From: Sinorhizobium sp. A49
GTDB lineage: Bacteria; Pseudomonadota; Alphaproteobacteria; Rhizobiales; Rhizobiaceae
Direction of reading: 5' to 3'
DNA: 64,000 bases
NCBI RefSeq assembly: GCF_002002725.1
Contig: NZ_MUNW01000062.1
Location: 310,001-374,000, forward strand
Below the pieces are notes generated by a model. That model was not told where the DNA came from and made no database searches. It saw only the letters and a list, made by a program, of their open reading frames with translations. Each line of letters starts with the position of its first letter. The stretch's first letter is position 1. The position numbers and the translations under genes were made by a program. Positions 42,610 through 50,449 of this stretch are shown here, in pieces.

Positions 42610-43392
42610 ATGGCGAAGACCGCAACGAACACCTTTGCGCGAAACCTCGCAGGCTGGCTCCTGCCCGCCGCTCTGATCCTCGTTTGGGAAGCAGCCTCCC
42701 GCACCGGCCTGATTTCGGAAAGCGTGATCGCGCCACCCTCCGCCGTCCTTGCTGCGCTCATCCGCCTGCTTGCCTCCGGCGAGCTTGCCGAAAACATCGG
42801 CATCAGCACCTTGCGCGCACTCTCGGGCTTTGCCATCGGCGGCTCGATCGGTTTTGCCTTCGGCCTTGCCAACGGCCTGTCGCGGTTGAGCCGCGATCTG
42901 ACCGATACGACGCTGCAGATGGTGCGCAACATTCCGCATCTGGCACTGATCCCGCTCGTCATCCTCTGGTTCGGCATCGACGAGGAAGCCAAGCTGTTCC
43001 TCGTGGCGCTCGGTGTCTTTTTCCCGATCTACGTCAACACGTTGCTCGGCATCCAGGGCGTCGATCCGCAGCTCGTCGAGATGGGGCGGATCTACGGCAT
43101 GTCGAGACGGCAGCTATTTTTCCACGTCATCCTGCCGGGAGCCCTACCGGCCATCTTCGTCGGGCTTCGCTATGCGCTCGGCATCATGTGGCTGACGCTG
43201 ATCGTTGCCGAGACAATCGCCGCATCCTCAGGCCTCGGCTACATGGCGATGCAGGCGCGCGAATTCCTGCTGATCGATGTCGTCATCCTCTCCATCCTGA
43301 TTTACGCGCTGCTCGGCAAGCTCGCCGACAGCCTCGCCAGGCTGCTCGAGCGTCTGACGCTGCAATGGCACCCGGCCTTCCAGCCGGCCTGA
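42610..43392 (+). CDS. ssuC: Aliphatic sulfonate ABC transporter, permease
   Basis: 260 residues with six membrane helices, typical for SsuC/TauC/NrtB permeases. The EAA loop reads EMGRIYGMSRRQLFFHVILPGALPAIFVG, preceded by VRNIPHLALIPLVILWFGID, both hallmark segments. It forms the inner-membrane channel and contacts the SsuB ATPase. The gene lies 100 bases after ssuA and 36 before ssuB, in the order ssuA-ssuC-ssuB, so a single operon is likely. Confidence 0.9.
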   Translation: MAKTATNTFARNLAGWLLPAALILVWEAASRTGLISESVIAPPSAVLAALIRLLASGELAENIGISTLRALSGFAIGGSIGFAFGLANGLSRLSRDLTDTTLQMVRNIPHLALIPLVILWFGIDEEAKLFLVALGVFFPIYVNTLLGIQGVDPQLVEMGRIYGMSRRQLFFHVILPGALPAIFVGLRYALGIMWLTLIVAETIAASSGLGYMAMQAREFLLIDVVILSILIYALLGKLADSLARLLERLTLQWHPAFQPA

Positions 43393-43428
43393 TGCCGAGT
43401 CCGCTCATGACGAAAAAGGAACAAACCG

Positions 43429-44250
43429 ATGTCCGTCATCGCCCTCCATCCGAAGCAGCAGCCGGAAGCGAACGGAGCGCCGGCTACGATCCTTACGCCT
43501 TCACAGTCCCCTGTCTCTGCCCCCGCTCCGCTCGCCCTGTCGTTGCGCGGCATCACCAAGCGTTTCGGCGACAAGACCGTACTCGATGGCATCGACCTCG
43601 ACATACCCCAGGGCCAGTTCGTTGCGGTCATCGGCAAGAGCGGCTGCGGGAAGAGTACGCTGCTGCGGATCCTTGCCGGCCTGGATAGCCCGACGAGCGG
43701 TACCTTGACCGTTGCCGGCGGCAACGCATCGGAGCGGCGCAGCCGCATCATGTTTCAGGAGCCGCGGCTTTTGCCCTGGGCAAGGATCGGCCGCAACGTG
43801 GAAGTCGGGCTGACCGGCATCGCCAAGGGCGAAGTCGCCCGCGATCTCTCGCTGCAGATCCTGCAGGAGGTCGGCCTTGCCGACCGGGCCGAGGAGTGGC
43901 CGTCGGTGCTGTCGGGCGGTCAGAAACAACGGGTGGCGCTGGCCCGGGCGCTGGTCGCTCACCCGTTCATCCTGGCGCTTGACGAGCCGCTCGGCGCGCT
44001 CGACGCCCTGACGCGCATCGAGATGCAGCAGTTGCTGGAGCGCATCTGGCAGCAGCAGCACTTTACCGCCGTACTCGTCACTCACGATGTCGCCGAAGCG
44101 GTGGCGCTGGCCGACCGTGTCGTCGTCATCGACGAAGGCCGCATCGCGCTCGATCTGGCGATCCCGCTTGCCCGCCCACGCCGTCACGGCAGCGCCGAAA
44201 CCGCCAGGCTTGAAGGGCAGATTCTGGATCGCTTGTTTGGGCGGGGATAA
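43429..44250 (+). CDS. ssuB: Aliphatic sulfonate ABC transporter, ATP-binding protein
   Basis: 273 residues. An unusual N-terminal extension of about 35 residues (Pro/Ala-rich) comes before the ATPase core. Walker A is [17 protein letters not shown], the Q-loop [14 protein letters not shown] is the exact variant of the SsuB/TauB/NrtD group, the signature is [16 protein letters not shown], Walker [15 protein letters not shown], and the switch His is in [10 protein letters not shown]. It energises sulfonate import. It is the last gene of the operon; no ssuD/ssuE genes follow. Confidence 0.92.
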   Translation: MSVIALHPKQQPEANGAPATILTPSQSPVSAPAPLALSLRGITKRFGDKTVLDGIDLDIPQGQFVAVIGKSGCGKSTLLRILAGLDSPTSGTLTVAGGNASERRSRIMFQEPRLLPWARIGRNVEVGLTGIAKGEVARDLSLQILQEVGLADRAEEWPSVLSGGQKQRVALARALVAHPFILALDEPLGALDALTRIEMQQLLERIWQQQHFTAVLVTHDVAEAVALADRVVVIDEGRIALDLAIPLARPRRHGSAETARLEGQILDRLFGRG

Positions 44251-44369
44251 AATGCCGCTTTCGATTGCAGTTTGGCGCGCGGTAGATCGTCTGGCTGCCA
44301 TGTCTTCCGGCGAACCGTTCAAAGAACGACGGGCTCGCCGTCCTGACCGGCGGACGACGCCGCGACCCC

Positions 44370-44723
44370 TCAGCCCTTGAAGATGAACGAGGCGCCGATC
44401 GCGATCAGGGAGAAGCCGACGAGGTGGTTCCAGCCGATCGACTCCTTCAGCCAGAATACAGAGAACGCTGCGAACACCAGGAGCGTGATCACCTCCTGCA
44501 TCGTCTTCAACTGTGCCGCCGAGTAGACCTCGTGGCCGATGCGGTTCGCCGGTACGGCCAGGCAATACTCGAAGAAAGCGATACCCCAGCTGGCGGCAAT
44601 CGCCATGTAAAGCGGCGACGAGGTGTATTTCAGGTGCCCGTACCAGGCAAACGTCATGAAGACGTTGGAGATCAGCAGCAGCAGGATCGGCCAGAGATAG
44701 GCCGGGTTGATGGCGAACGACAT
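44370..44723 (-). CDS. DMT-superfamily small membrane protein (DUF486)
   Basis: 117 residues with four membrane helices. The DUF486 pattern is clear: LISNVFMTFAWYGHLKY, SWGIAFFEYCLAVPANRIGH and AAQLKTMQEVITLLVFAAFS, ending with IGWNHLVGFSLIAIGASFIF. The family is a short relative of the drug/metabolite transporters that probably works as an oligomer; the substrate is unknown. The start at 44723 (MSFAINPAYLW) is preferred over the open frame up to 44813. It is convergent with the ssu operon. Confidence 0.85.
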   Translation of the reverse strand: MSFAINPAYLWPILLLLISNVFMTFAWYGHLKYTSSPLYMAIAASWGIAFFEYCLAVPANRIGHEVYSAAQLKTMQEVITLLVFAAFSVFWLKESIGWNHLVGFSLIAIGASFIFKG

Positions 44724-45476
44724 GAGGACCCTCGAAGGCGCGAATCGGTTCGGCAGAATGATCTTGCTAGCCTCCCTCTGACAAGCTCCAACATCGCGTT
44801 TGCAGCAGCCCACGCCGTATCAACCCGGCCAATGTGCTGAGAGCTTTTTTGATAGATCCGGTTTCGGGCGACGTTCGCACACGATTGTAGCCACAGCAGG
44901 ACGATTGCGGCCTCTCATTCCATTCTACCGGGCCCCGCCCATCTTCCAGACCGTGCGCCGCCGCGCAGACTGATCGTGTCAATTCCGACCCCTTGCATCG
45001 CATTTCCCGCTTCATCGCGGTGGTCCGCCGCCGAGGTTGCCGCCTCAATGAAGGCAGGAAGTTCCGCTCAACGGCGAGCGAAACCGCGTTACGACCACAG
45101 CACAGACACAAAAACAACGCGTATCGGTCGTAAAAGTTGACGATATCTAACCCAAACGAGTTAGATTACGCACGAAAGTTCTCTCTTTTCGCCCTTTGCC
45201 ACAATTTTGCACCAGACGGTGAGCAAAGTCCGCGCACCGTCCGACGGGACAGGCAGGGGAATACCACACTCCGACGGCAATTGCCGTGAAGTTGGCACCG
45301 CGTTTCATCGCGGTTCGCCGGCGCGCTGATGCTGCGTTCAAGGTGCACGCGCAGGCGCTTGCCGCCGATATCCCCGAAACAGTGATCGATGCAGATGAAA
45401 ACCGGGGGCAGTGTTCGGCGATCGCCAGGCACATCCGGGATGCACGCACCAAACAACTTGGCAAGGAGACCTGACC
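44724..45476. other. Long intergenic region without a convincing gene
   Basis: About 750 bases. Besides the promoter of the DUF486 gene it contains a perfect small inverted repeat (45145-45166). A GTG-started 62-codon frame (45286-45474, beginning MKLAPRFIAVRR) has reasonable codon use and ends two bases before the next gene, but has no recognisable family. No tRNA, riboswitch or terminator was seen. The composition remains GC-rich apart from 45100-45180. Confidence 0.4.
45145..45166. promoter_or_regulatory. Inverted repeat ATCTAAC-N8-GTTAGAT
   Basis: Perfect 7-bp arms (45145-45151 and 45160-45166) in an AT-rich pocket about 310 bases upstream of the TIGR02594 gene. It is operator-like in size. 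No regulator gene lies next to it. Confidence 0.35.
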
Positions 45477-45920
45477 ATGAAGGTCCTGGCGTTTCTCGCG
45501 GCTGCCTATGTCGCGCTTCTGACTCCGGATATGGCCACGGCGGGCATGTTGGCCCAGGCCCAGCAATATAACGGCCTGCACGAGGTCAAGAACAACAGGC
45601 GGTTACGCACCGCACTCGGCATCAACCCGGCCCGCACCCCCTGGTGCGGCCACTTCATGGGCCTGATTGCCCGAAAGTCGGGCCGAACGCCGCCACAAAG
45701 TTTCGGCATAGCCCGCTCATGGCTGCGCTTCGGCGCGCCGGTCAAGCTCTCCTATGCCCGCCCCGGCGATATTATCGTCGTGCGCACCGGGCGCAGCTAT
45801 CACGTCGGCATCCTCTCCGCCCTGTCGAAATCGACAGCGAAGGTGATGGGCGGCAATCAGTCCGGCCGCGTCAGGATTTCGCAATTCAACCGCGGCCAGG
45901 TCGTCGCCGTCAGGCGTTAG
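45477..45920 (+). CDS. Secreted TIGR02594-family protein (CHAP/NlpC-like)
   Basis: 147 residues from the ATG at 45477 after AAGGAG. Signal peptide about 1-22 (ending DMATA). The rest fits the small TIGR02594 family: NPARTPWCGHFMGLIARKSG with the likely nucleophilic Cys, then YARPGDIIVVRTGRSYHVGI with the likely catalytic His, and VMGGNQSGRVRISQF. This Cys/His arrangement resembles CHAP amidases and endopeptidases of cell-wall or phage origin. The substrate is presumably peptidoglycan. It may be a domesticated phage lysis function, though no phage genes surround it. Confidence 0.82.
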   Translation: MKVLAFLAAAYVALLTPDMATAGMLAQAQQYNGLHEVKNNRRLRTALGINPARTPWCGHFMGLIARKSGRTPPQSFGIARSWLRFGAPVKLSYARPGDIIVVRTGRSYHVGILSALSKSTAKVMGGNQSGRVRISQFNRGQVVAVRR

Positions 45921-45944
45921 CCGGCGAAGAAAACAGCGTCGCGA

Positions 45945-46502
45945 TCACCGAACGGGTTGTTCGTTGCCGCCGTCGGGCTGTGCGTCGTTAAGCGTCAGGC
46001 GCATTGCGCAGCGCCGCTCGGCCGGCAAGCCGCATGTCGCCTCCTTCGCAAGGGTCCGCAACAGCCTTGCATCGAGCGCATCGGCTGCCAGCGTCTCGAA
46101 CCCGAGCTTTCGGTAGAAGCGCTCGTTCCATGCGAGTTCGCGGAACGTGGTCAGCGTCACCTCGCCAAGCGATCGTTCGCGCGCATGGGCAACGGCGGCT
46201 GCGATCAAGGCCCGCCCGAGCCCAAGGCCCTGTCGATCGTGCAGCACCGCGAGCTGCCAGATGTGCAGAGCGCCGTCGATGATCTCGGCGCAGAGAAAGC
46301 CGAGCGGACGATCGCGATCATCGACAGCGACCCAAGAGAGACCGGCGCGAACGAAATCGAGATGCGCGTCAACCGATTGCACATCGTCATCGGCGATCCA
46401 GGCGAGTTCGGAAACACTGCGAAATGCCTCTCCCGACGATTTTTCGATATCCGGCAGTGCTGGCGCGTCGTCTTCGCGGCTCAATCGAATCAGGGCGTTC
46501 AT
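45945..46502 (-). CDS. GNAT-family N-acetyltransferase
   Basis: 185 residues with an acetyl-CoA-binding motif QLAVLHDRQGLGLGRALIAA (about 83-102) and the NERFYRKLGFETL signature near 125. The C-terminal tail is extended beyond the GNAT fold. The substrate is unknown. It is the last of three GNAT genes on the reverse strand (46502, 47040 and 47573 starts); the three are not close paralogues, as judged by motif divergence, and are spaced by 32-121 bases. Confidence 0.82.
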   Translation of the reverse strand: MNALIRLSREDDAPALPDIEKSSGEAFRSVSELAWIADDDVQSVDAHLDFVRAGLSWVAVDDRDRPLGFLCAEIIDGALHIWQLAVLHDRQGLGLGRALIAAAVAHARERSLGEVTLTTFRELAWNERFYRKLGFETLAADALDARLLRTLAKEATCGLPAERRCAMRLTLNDAQPDGGNEQPVR

Positions 46503-46623
46503 GACGGCATCCTATCGACGGCGTTCGCTGCGTCGATCCTGTCTTTGGCTAGAACAATCCGGCAAGGCAGGATCGCGTTGCACGGATAGGGTTTTATGCA
46601 TTTTTATGCATGAAGACAACCAC

Positions 46624-47040
46624 TTATCCCCATCTCTTCGCCATCCACACACGATCCTCGCCCGGAGGCCGATCTCGCAGACGGCCAATCTCGGCATATC
46701 CGTGCCGCTCGTAGAACCCGATTGCCTGAAAAGTGGATGTTGTGAGTTGAACGCCGATCGCGCCATGCGCACGCGCTTCCTCTTCAGCGCGCTGAAGAAG
46801 GCGGCTGCCATGTCCCTGCCCGCGAAGAGCGGCATCGACCCACACGTGGTCGATCTGCAGCCAGCATAGAGCCACCATCGCCCGGATACCGCCGCGGACG
46901 CGACCACCTTCATCTCGAAGCAGCAATGTCAGTGGCACGCGTGGCCACGTCCCGACCATCTCGATCATGTGGGCCAGAAGCCCAGCGGTGACGTCTTCAG
47001 CGCCCGGAACAATCTCCGTATCGTGGACGTCAATGCGCAT
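46624..47040 (-). CDS. GNAT-family N-acetyltransferase
   Basis: 138 residues, the minimal GNAT size. Strand 4 and the CoA loop read WLQIDHVWVDAALRGQGHGS, followed by LLQRAEEEARAHG, and the C-terminal signature is TFQAIGFYERHGYAEIG. The sequence pattern (GGIRAMVALCWLQIDHVWVD) resembles small-molecule acetyltransferases such as aminoglycoside or polyamine types, but no specific substrate can be assigned. It is second in a run of three GNAT genes. Confidence 0.85.
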   Translation of the reverse strand: MRIDVHDTEIVPGAEDVTAGLLAHMIEMVGTWPRVPLTLLLRDEGGRVRGGIRAMVALCWLQIDHVWVDAALRGQGHGSRLLQRAEEEARAHGAIGVQLTTSTFQAIGFYERHGYAEIGRLRDRPPGEDRVWMAKRWG

Positions 47041-47072
47041 CGGCGACCCTTCCGACTGTTACCCTCGCGCCG

Positions 47073-47573
47073 CTAGAGGAGCGGCAGTGCCATCAGCACC
47101 TCATCGAAATACTGCCCATCGACGCAAAGGGCGCGCGTCTCCAACCCGTAGCTTGCAAAGCCGAGTTTGGAATAGAGCCGGATGGCTACGGCATTGGAGG
47201 AGACGACGGTCAGCTGCAATTGCTCGACCTTGCCCCGGGCCTCGTCGATCACCGCCTCGACCAATTGTTGCGACAAGCCGCTCCCGCGCGCCGCCTCGAC
47301 CACATACATGCCCCAGAGGATACCCTTGTGCCTTGCCTTGATGGCGCCTGGGATCGTCAGGCCCGCGACACCCACAAGCGCACCGGCGGCATCGAAGGCA
47401 CCGATGATCGCGGCGGCCGCCAACCGATTTGCGAACCACTCGAGCGGCTGCCTTGCCTCATCTTCATAGGACGCACCGAACGCCTCAGGATGGCGCTTGA
47501 GCCCATCGAGGCGCAAGGCGCGATAGGCGTCGATATCTCGGGGTTCAAGGCGGCGGAGTTGAAAGGAAGACAT
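47073..47573 (-). CDS. GNAT-family N-acetyltransferase
   Basis: 166 residues from the ATG at 47573 (MSSFQLRRLEPRDIDAYRAL). The CoA motif is LWGMYVVEAARGSGLSQQLV and the last signature is NAVAIRLYSKLGFASYG. The open frame reaches 47618, but the domain starts at 47573. It is first of the three GNAT genes, 32 bases before the next. An inverted repeat (TTTAGA, 7 bases, TCTAAA) lies about 100 bases upstream. The substrate is unknown. Confidence 0.85.
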   Translation of the reverse strand: MSSFQLRRLEPRDIDAYRALRLDGLKRHPEAFGASYEDEARQPLEWFANRLAAAAIIGAFDAAGALVGVAGLTIPGAIKARHKGILWGMYVVEAARGSGLSQQLVEAVIDEARGKVEQLQLTVVSSNAVAIRLYSKLGFASYGLETRALCVDGQYFDEVLMALPLL

Positions 47574-47669
47574 GCAGGGTTCCGAAATCCGGTTCCGGGC
47601 GGGCGATCCGCCCTGCATCGACCCGGCCCTGTCAACGTCAATCGGCGACTTTAGAGATGAACATAAAAC

Positions 47670-47688
47670 TTTAGATATTTCTTCTAAA
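47670..47688. promoter_or_regulatory. Inverted repeat TTTAGA-N7-TCTAAA upstream of the GNAT genes
   Basis: Perfect 6-bp arms in an AT-rich pocket about 100 bases before the first GNAT gene. The half-sites resemble the iron-control element bound by Irr in rhizobia, but the spacer looks longer than I recall for that site, so the assignment is only a suggestion. Confidence 0.3.
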
Positions 47689-47716
47689 AGACTGAATCAG
47701 CTATCAAACGCCCTGC

Positions 47717-48379
47717 TCACTCTTCAACCGTCGAGGCCCGTTGCGCGATCCGTTCCAGTGCCGCACGCAACCCCGCCTCCGGGCTTGTCAAAGGGCGCGG
47801 TCCTCGGTGCACAAGATCCGCCGCACCCGCCATGGAGGCTTGAGCAAGTGCGACCATCGCAGCGCCATCGTCATAGGAGGCGTCGGCAGCCTTGGCGATG
47901 GCAGCGAGATAGCCATCCCGGTCACCCGCTCTAAACGAGCTCCAGGCGCCGGCAACGAGGCGTATCTCAAGCGCGACACCTGTGCGCTTCGCGGCCGCGG
48001 AAAACAATGCGGTGGTCGGAACCACCGTCGTTTCCACGGCGCAGAGCGCCACGACCTTGCCACCGGCGGCGGCCGCCTTTTCGGCAAGCGCCGCATCGAT
48101 CCGCAACACCGGCACCGGCGTCTGACCAACAATCGCCGTACTAGGCCCGAGCGTCGAGCAGGTAAGCAACACGGCATCGGCCCGCGCTGCCAGTGCGCTC
48201 AGCGCTACGGCCGTCTCGCGGGCGATTTCGTCTGTGAGACCGCCAGCCCGTTCCGCAGCCTCGAGCAGGTCCGGCCGCACCGTGTGATGAAGCACGTCGC
48301 TTGGAAGGCCGAGTATGCGCGCGGCGGCTTCGAAAACGGCACAGTTGCTGTCGGCCGTATGCAGGCATGCGATGATCAA
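47717..48379 (-). CDS. Aspartate/glutamate racemase-family protein
   Basis: 220 residues of the Asp/Glu/hydantoin racemase superfamily. The two active-site cysteines expected for the fold are in AVLLTCSTLGPST (about residue 74) and VVALCAVETTVVPT (about 113). Members racemise amino acids or hydantoins, or act as maleate isomerases/arylmalonate decarboxylases; the substrate is not evident. It begins MIIACLHTADSNC. The gene downstream (GNAT) is 144 bases away, so it is probably transcribed alone. Confidence 0.78.
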   Translation of the reverse strand: MIIACLHTADSNCAVFEAAARILGLPSDVLHHTVRPDLLEAAERAGGLTDEIARETAVALSALAARADAVLLTCSTLGPSTAIVGQTPVPVLRIDAALAEKAAAAGGKVVALCAVETTVVPTTALFSAAAKRTGVALEIRLVAGAWSSFRAGDRDGYLAAIAKAADASYDDGAAMVALAQASMAGAADLVHRGPRPLTSPEAGLRAALERIAQRASTVEE

Positions 48380-48688
48380 GATGCTTCCCTTCGTCCTGAG
48401 CTTCAGGCCAGGCGTGCGCTATCGCGCACGCGCCGCTGGCGTATCGGGACACCTTGCACGTTCCGCTGCCGGGCGAAACAGCGTTCGGTCGAGCCCACAA
48501 CGCAAACTCTTTGTCGTCCCCAGCGCGCAATCCACGAGCGAAAGCCCGCGCGGCCCGCAAATGGCCTCAAAATCAGCGCAGCAGTCGTCGGTCAGATACG
48601 ATCACGGCGTTTTCGTACTTCTAGATACACCTAATTTACGATACCCTTAATTTCCTCTAGCCATACGCCGCAGGAGGGGCTTGCCCCC
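48380..48688. other. Divergent intergenic region
   Basis: 309 bases between the racemase-like gene and the first cyclase gene. It contains a perfect GC-rich hairpin (GCGTGCGC, 4 bases, GCGCACGC, 48412-48431) without a T-tract. The ribosome-binding site AGGAGGGG (48671-48678) fits the TTG start at 48689. No gene seen. Confidence 0.45.
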
Positions 48689-50443
48689 TTGGAACGGAAA
48701 CTCGCAGTCATCCTCGCTGCCGATGTCGCTGGCTATAGTCGCCTCGTCGCGACCGACGAGGAAGGTACGCTTGCGACGCTTGGCATCTATTGCGCCACGA
48801 TCGGCGATCTCGTCGCCGAGCATGGCGGGCGAGTTTTCAGCACTGCCGGCGACAGCGTCGTTGCCGAATTCCACAGTGCCGTCCAGGCCGTGCGCGCCGC
48901 CGTTGCCATCCAGCGCGCCCTGCAACGCCGTAATGCCGATCTGGCGCCGGAGAAACGCATGGAGTTCCGCATAGGTATCAATCTCGGGGATGTCGTGGTG
49001 GAGGGGGCCAATCTGCTCGGTGACGGCGTCAATGTCGCAGCGCGGCTGCAGCAGGTGGCTCGCCCCGCCGGCGTCTGTATCTCGGGCACACTGCATGACC
49101 AGATCGAGGGCAAGCTCGACTTCCCGATGGTCAAGCTCGGCGAGCAGACGCTGAAGAACATGCCGCGGCCGGTGCTCGTGCACAGTGTCGACTGGCGCGA
49201 GGACCCGACGGGCCCCGATTTGCCCGGCATGCCGCTCCGGTTGCCGGACAAGCCGTCGATCGCCGTGCTTCCCTTCGTCAACATGTCAGACGATCCCGGC
49301 CAGGACTATTTTGCCGATGGGCTCACCGAAGACATCATCACCGGGCTCTCGCTCTGCCGCTGGTTCTTCGTCATCGCCCGCAACTCCTCCTTTGCCTACA
49401 AGGGACGCGCGGTCGACGTGAAGCAGATCGGTCGTGATCTCGGCGTGCGCTACATCGTCGAGGGCAGCGTCCGCCGGTCGGGGAGCCGCGTGCGCGTCAC
49501 CGGGCAGCTGATCGAGGCCGAGACCGGCGTGCATCTCTGGGCGCAGCGCTTTGATCGAGAGGTGGCCGACATCTTCGCCATCCAGGACGAACTCACCCAG
49601 CATGTCGTCGCCGCCATAGAACCGGAAATACTGATCGGCGAAAACCGCCGGGCGCTCCTGCGCGGCACCGAAAATCTCGATGCCTACGAGTGCCATATGC
49701 GCGGCACCCTGCTGCACAATGCCCAGGACACGGCCGCACATTTTGCCGAGGCGATCGACTGGCATCGCCGCGCGATAGCACTCGATCCGGACTTCGGCCG
49801 CGCCCATATGATGCTGGCGCGCTCGCTCTACGCCCGATGTTTCTTCGGCTTCAGCGACGATATCGACCGCGACAGGGCCGAACTGCTTGCCGCAGCCGAG
49901 CGCGCCATCGCGCTCGAAGACAGGGATTCCTATTCGCACTACGTCATGTGCCTTGCCAATTTCGCAGCCCATCGCCCGCATGCGGCCGTTGCCGAGGCAC
50001 AGCAGGCTATCGATCTCAACCCCAATCTCGCATTGGCCCATATGGCGCTCGGCTGGGCCCGCATTTTCGTCGGCCGTTTCGCCGACGCGCTCGATCCGCT
50101 GCACAAGGCCTTGCGGCTGAGCCCGCACGATCCGCTGACCTACCTCTTCCTCAATCGGATCGCGCTTGCCCATTACCATCTCGGCAATTACGAGGAGGCG
50201 CAGCACCATGCCGAACGCGGGCTCCTGTTGCGGCGCACCTATTTCAACCTGGTCGTGCTGCTCGCGTGCCTCGGCCAGCTCGGACGCACGGAGGATGCCT
50301 GCAAGCTCATCGACGAGGCGGTCGCCAACGCACCCCTCGATCTTCCGGGCTACTGGCAGATCTTTACTGCCTATGTCGACCCCGCCGATTACGCGCATTT
50401 CACCGACGGGCTGCGCAAGGCGGGCCTGCCTGCCGTTCCGTGA
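48689..50443 (+). CDS. Class III adenylate/guanylate cyclase with TPR repeats
   Basis: 584 residues, TTG start with AGGAGGGG 10 bases upstream. Residues 1-170 are a class III cyclase domain with both metal-binding Asp residues (ILAADVAGYS and FSTAGDSVVAEF) and the transition-state Asn/Arg in GDGVNVAARLQ. Residues about 195-320 are the TolB-like linker common in these proteins (PSIAVLPFVNMSDDPGQDYF). Residues about 345-570 hold TPR repeats. It should make cAMP in the cytoplasm, with the TPRs as sensor or docking part. The next cyclase gene starts seven bases after the stop, so the two are an operon. Confidence 0.88.
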   Translation: MERKLAVILAADVAGYSRLVATDEEGTLATLGIYCATIGDLVAEHGGRVFSTAGDSVVAEFHSAVQAVRAAVAIQRALQRRNADLAPEKRMEFRIGINLGDVVVEGANLLGDGVNVAARLQQVARPAGVCISGTLHDQIEGKLDFPMVKLGEQTLKNMPRPVLVHSVDWREDPTGPDLPGMPLRLPDKPSIAVLPFVNMSDDPGQDYFADGLTEDIITGLSLCRWFFVIARNSSFAYKGRAVDVKQIGRDLGVRYIVEGSVRRSGSRVRVTGQLIEAETGVHLWAQRFDREVADIFAIQDELTQHVVAAIEPEILIGENRRALLRGTENLDAYECHMRGTLLHNAQDTAAHFAEAIDWHRRAIALDPDFGRAHMMLARSLYARCFFGFSDDIDRDRAELLAAAERAIALEDRDSYSHYVMCLANFAAHRPHAAVAEAQQAIDLNPNLALAHMALGWARIFVGRFADALDPLHKALRLSPHDPLTYLFLNRIALAHYHLGNYEEAQHHAERGLLLRRTYFNLVVLLACLGQLGRTEDACKLIDEAVANAPLDLPGYWQIFTAYVDPADYAHFTDGLRKAGLPAVP

Positions 50444-50449
50444 GGCGCC

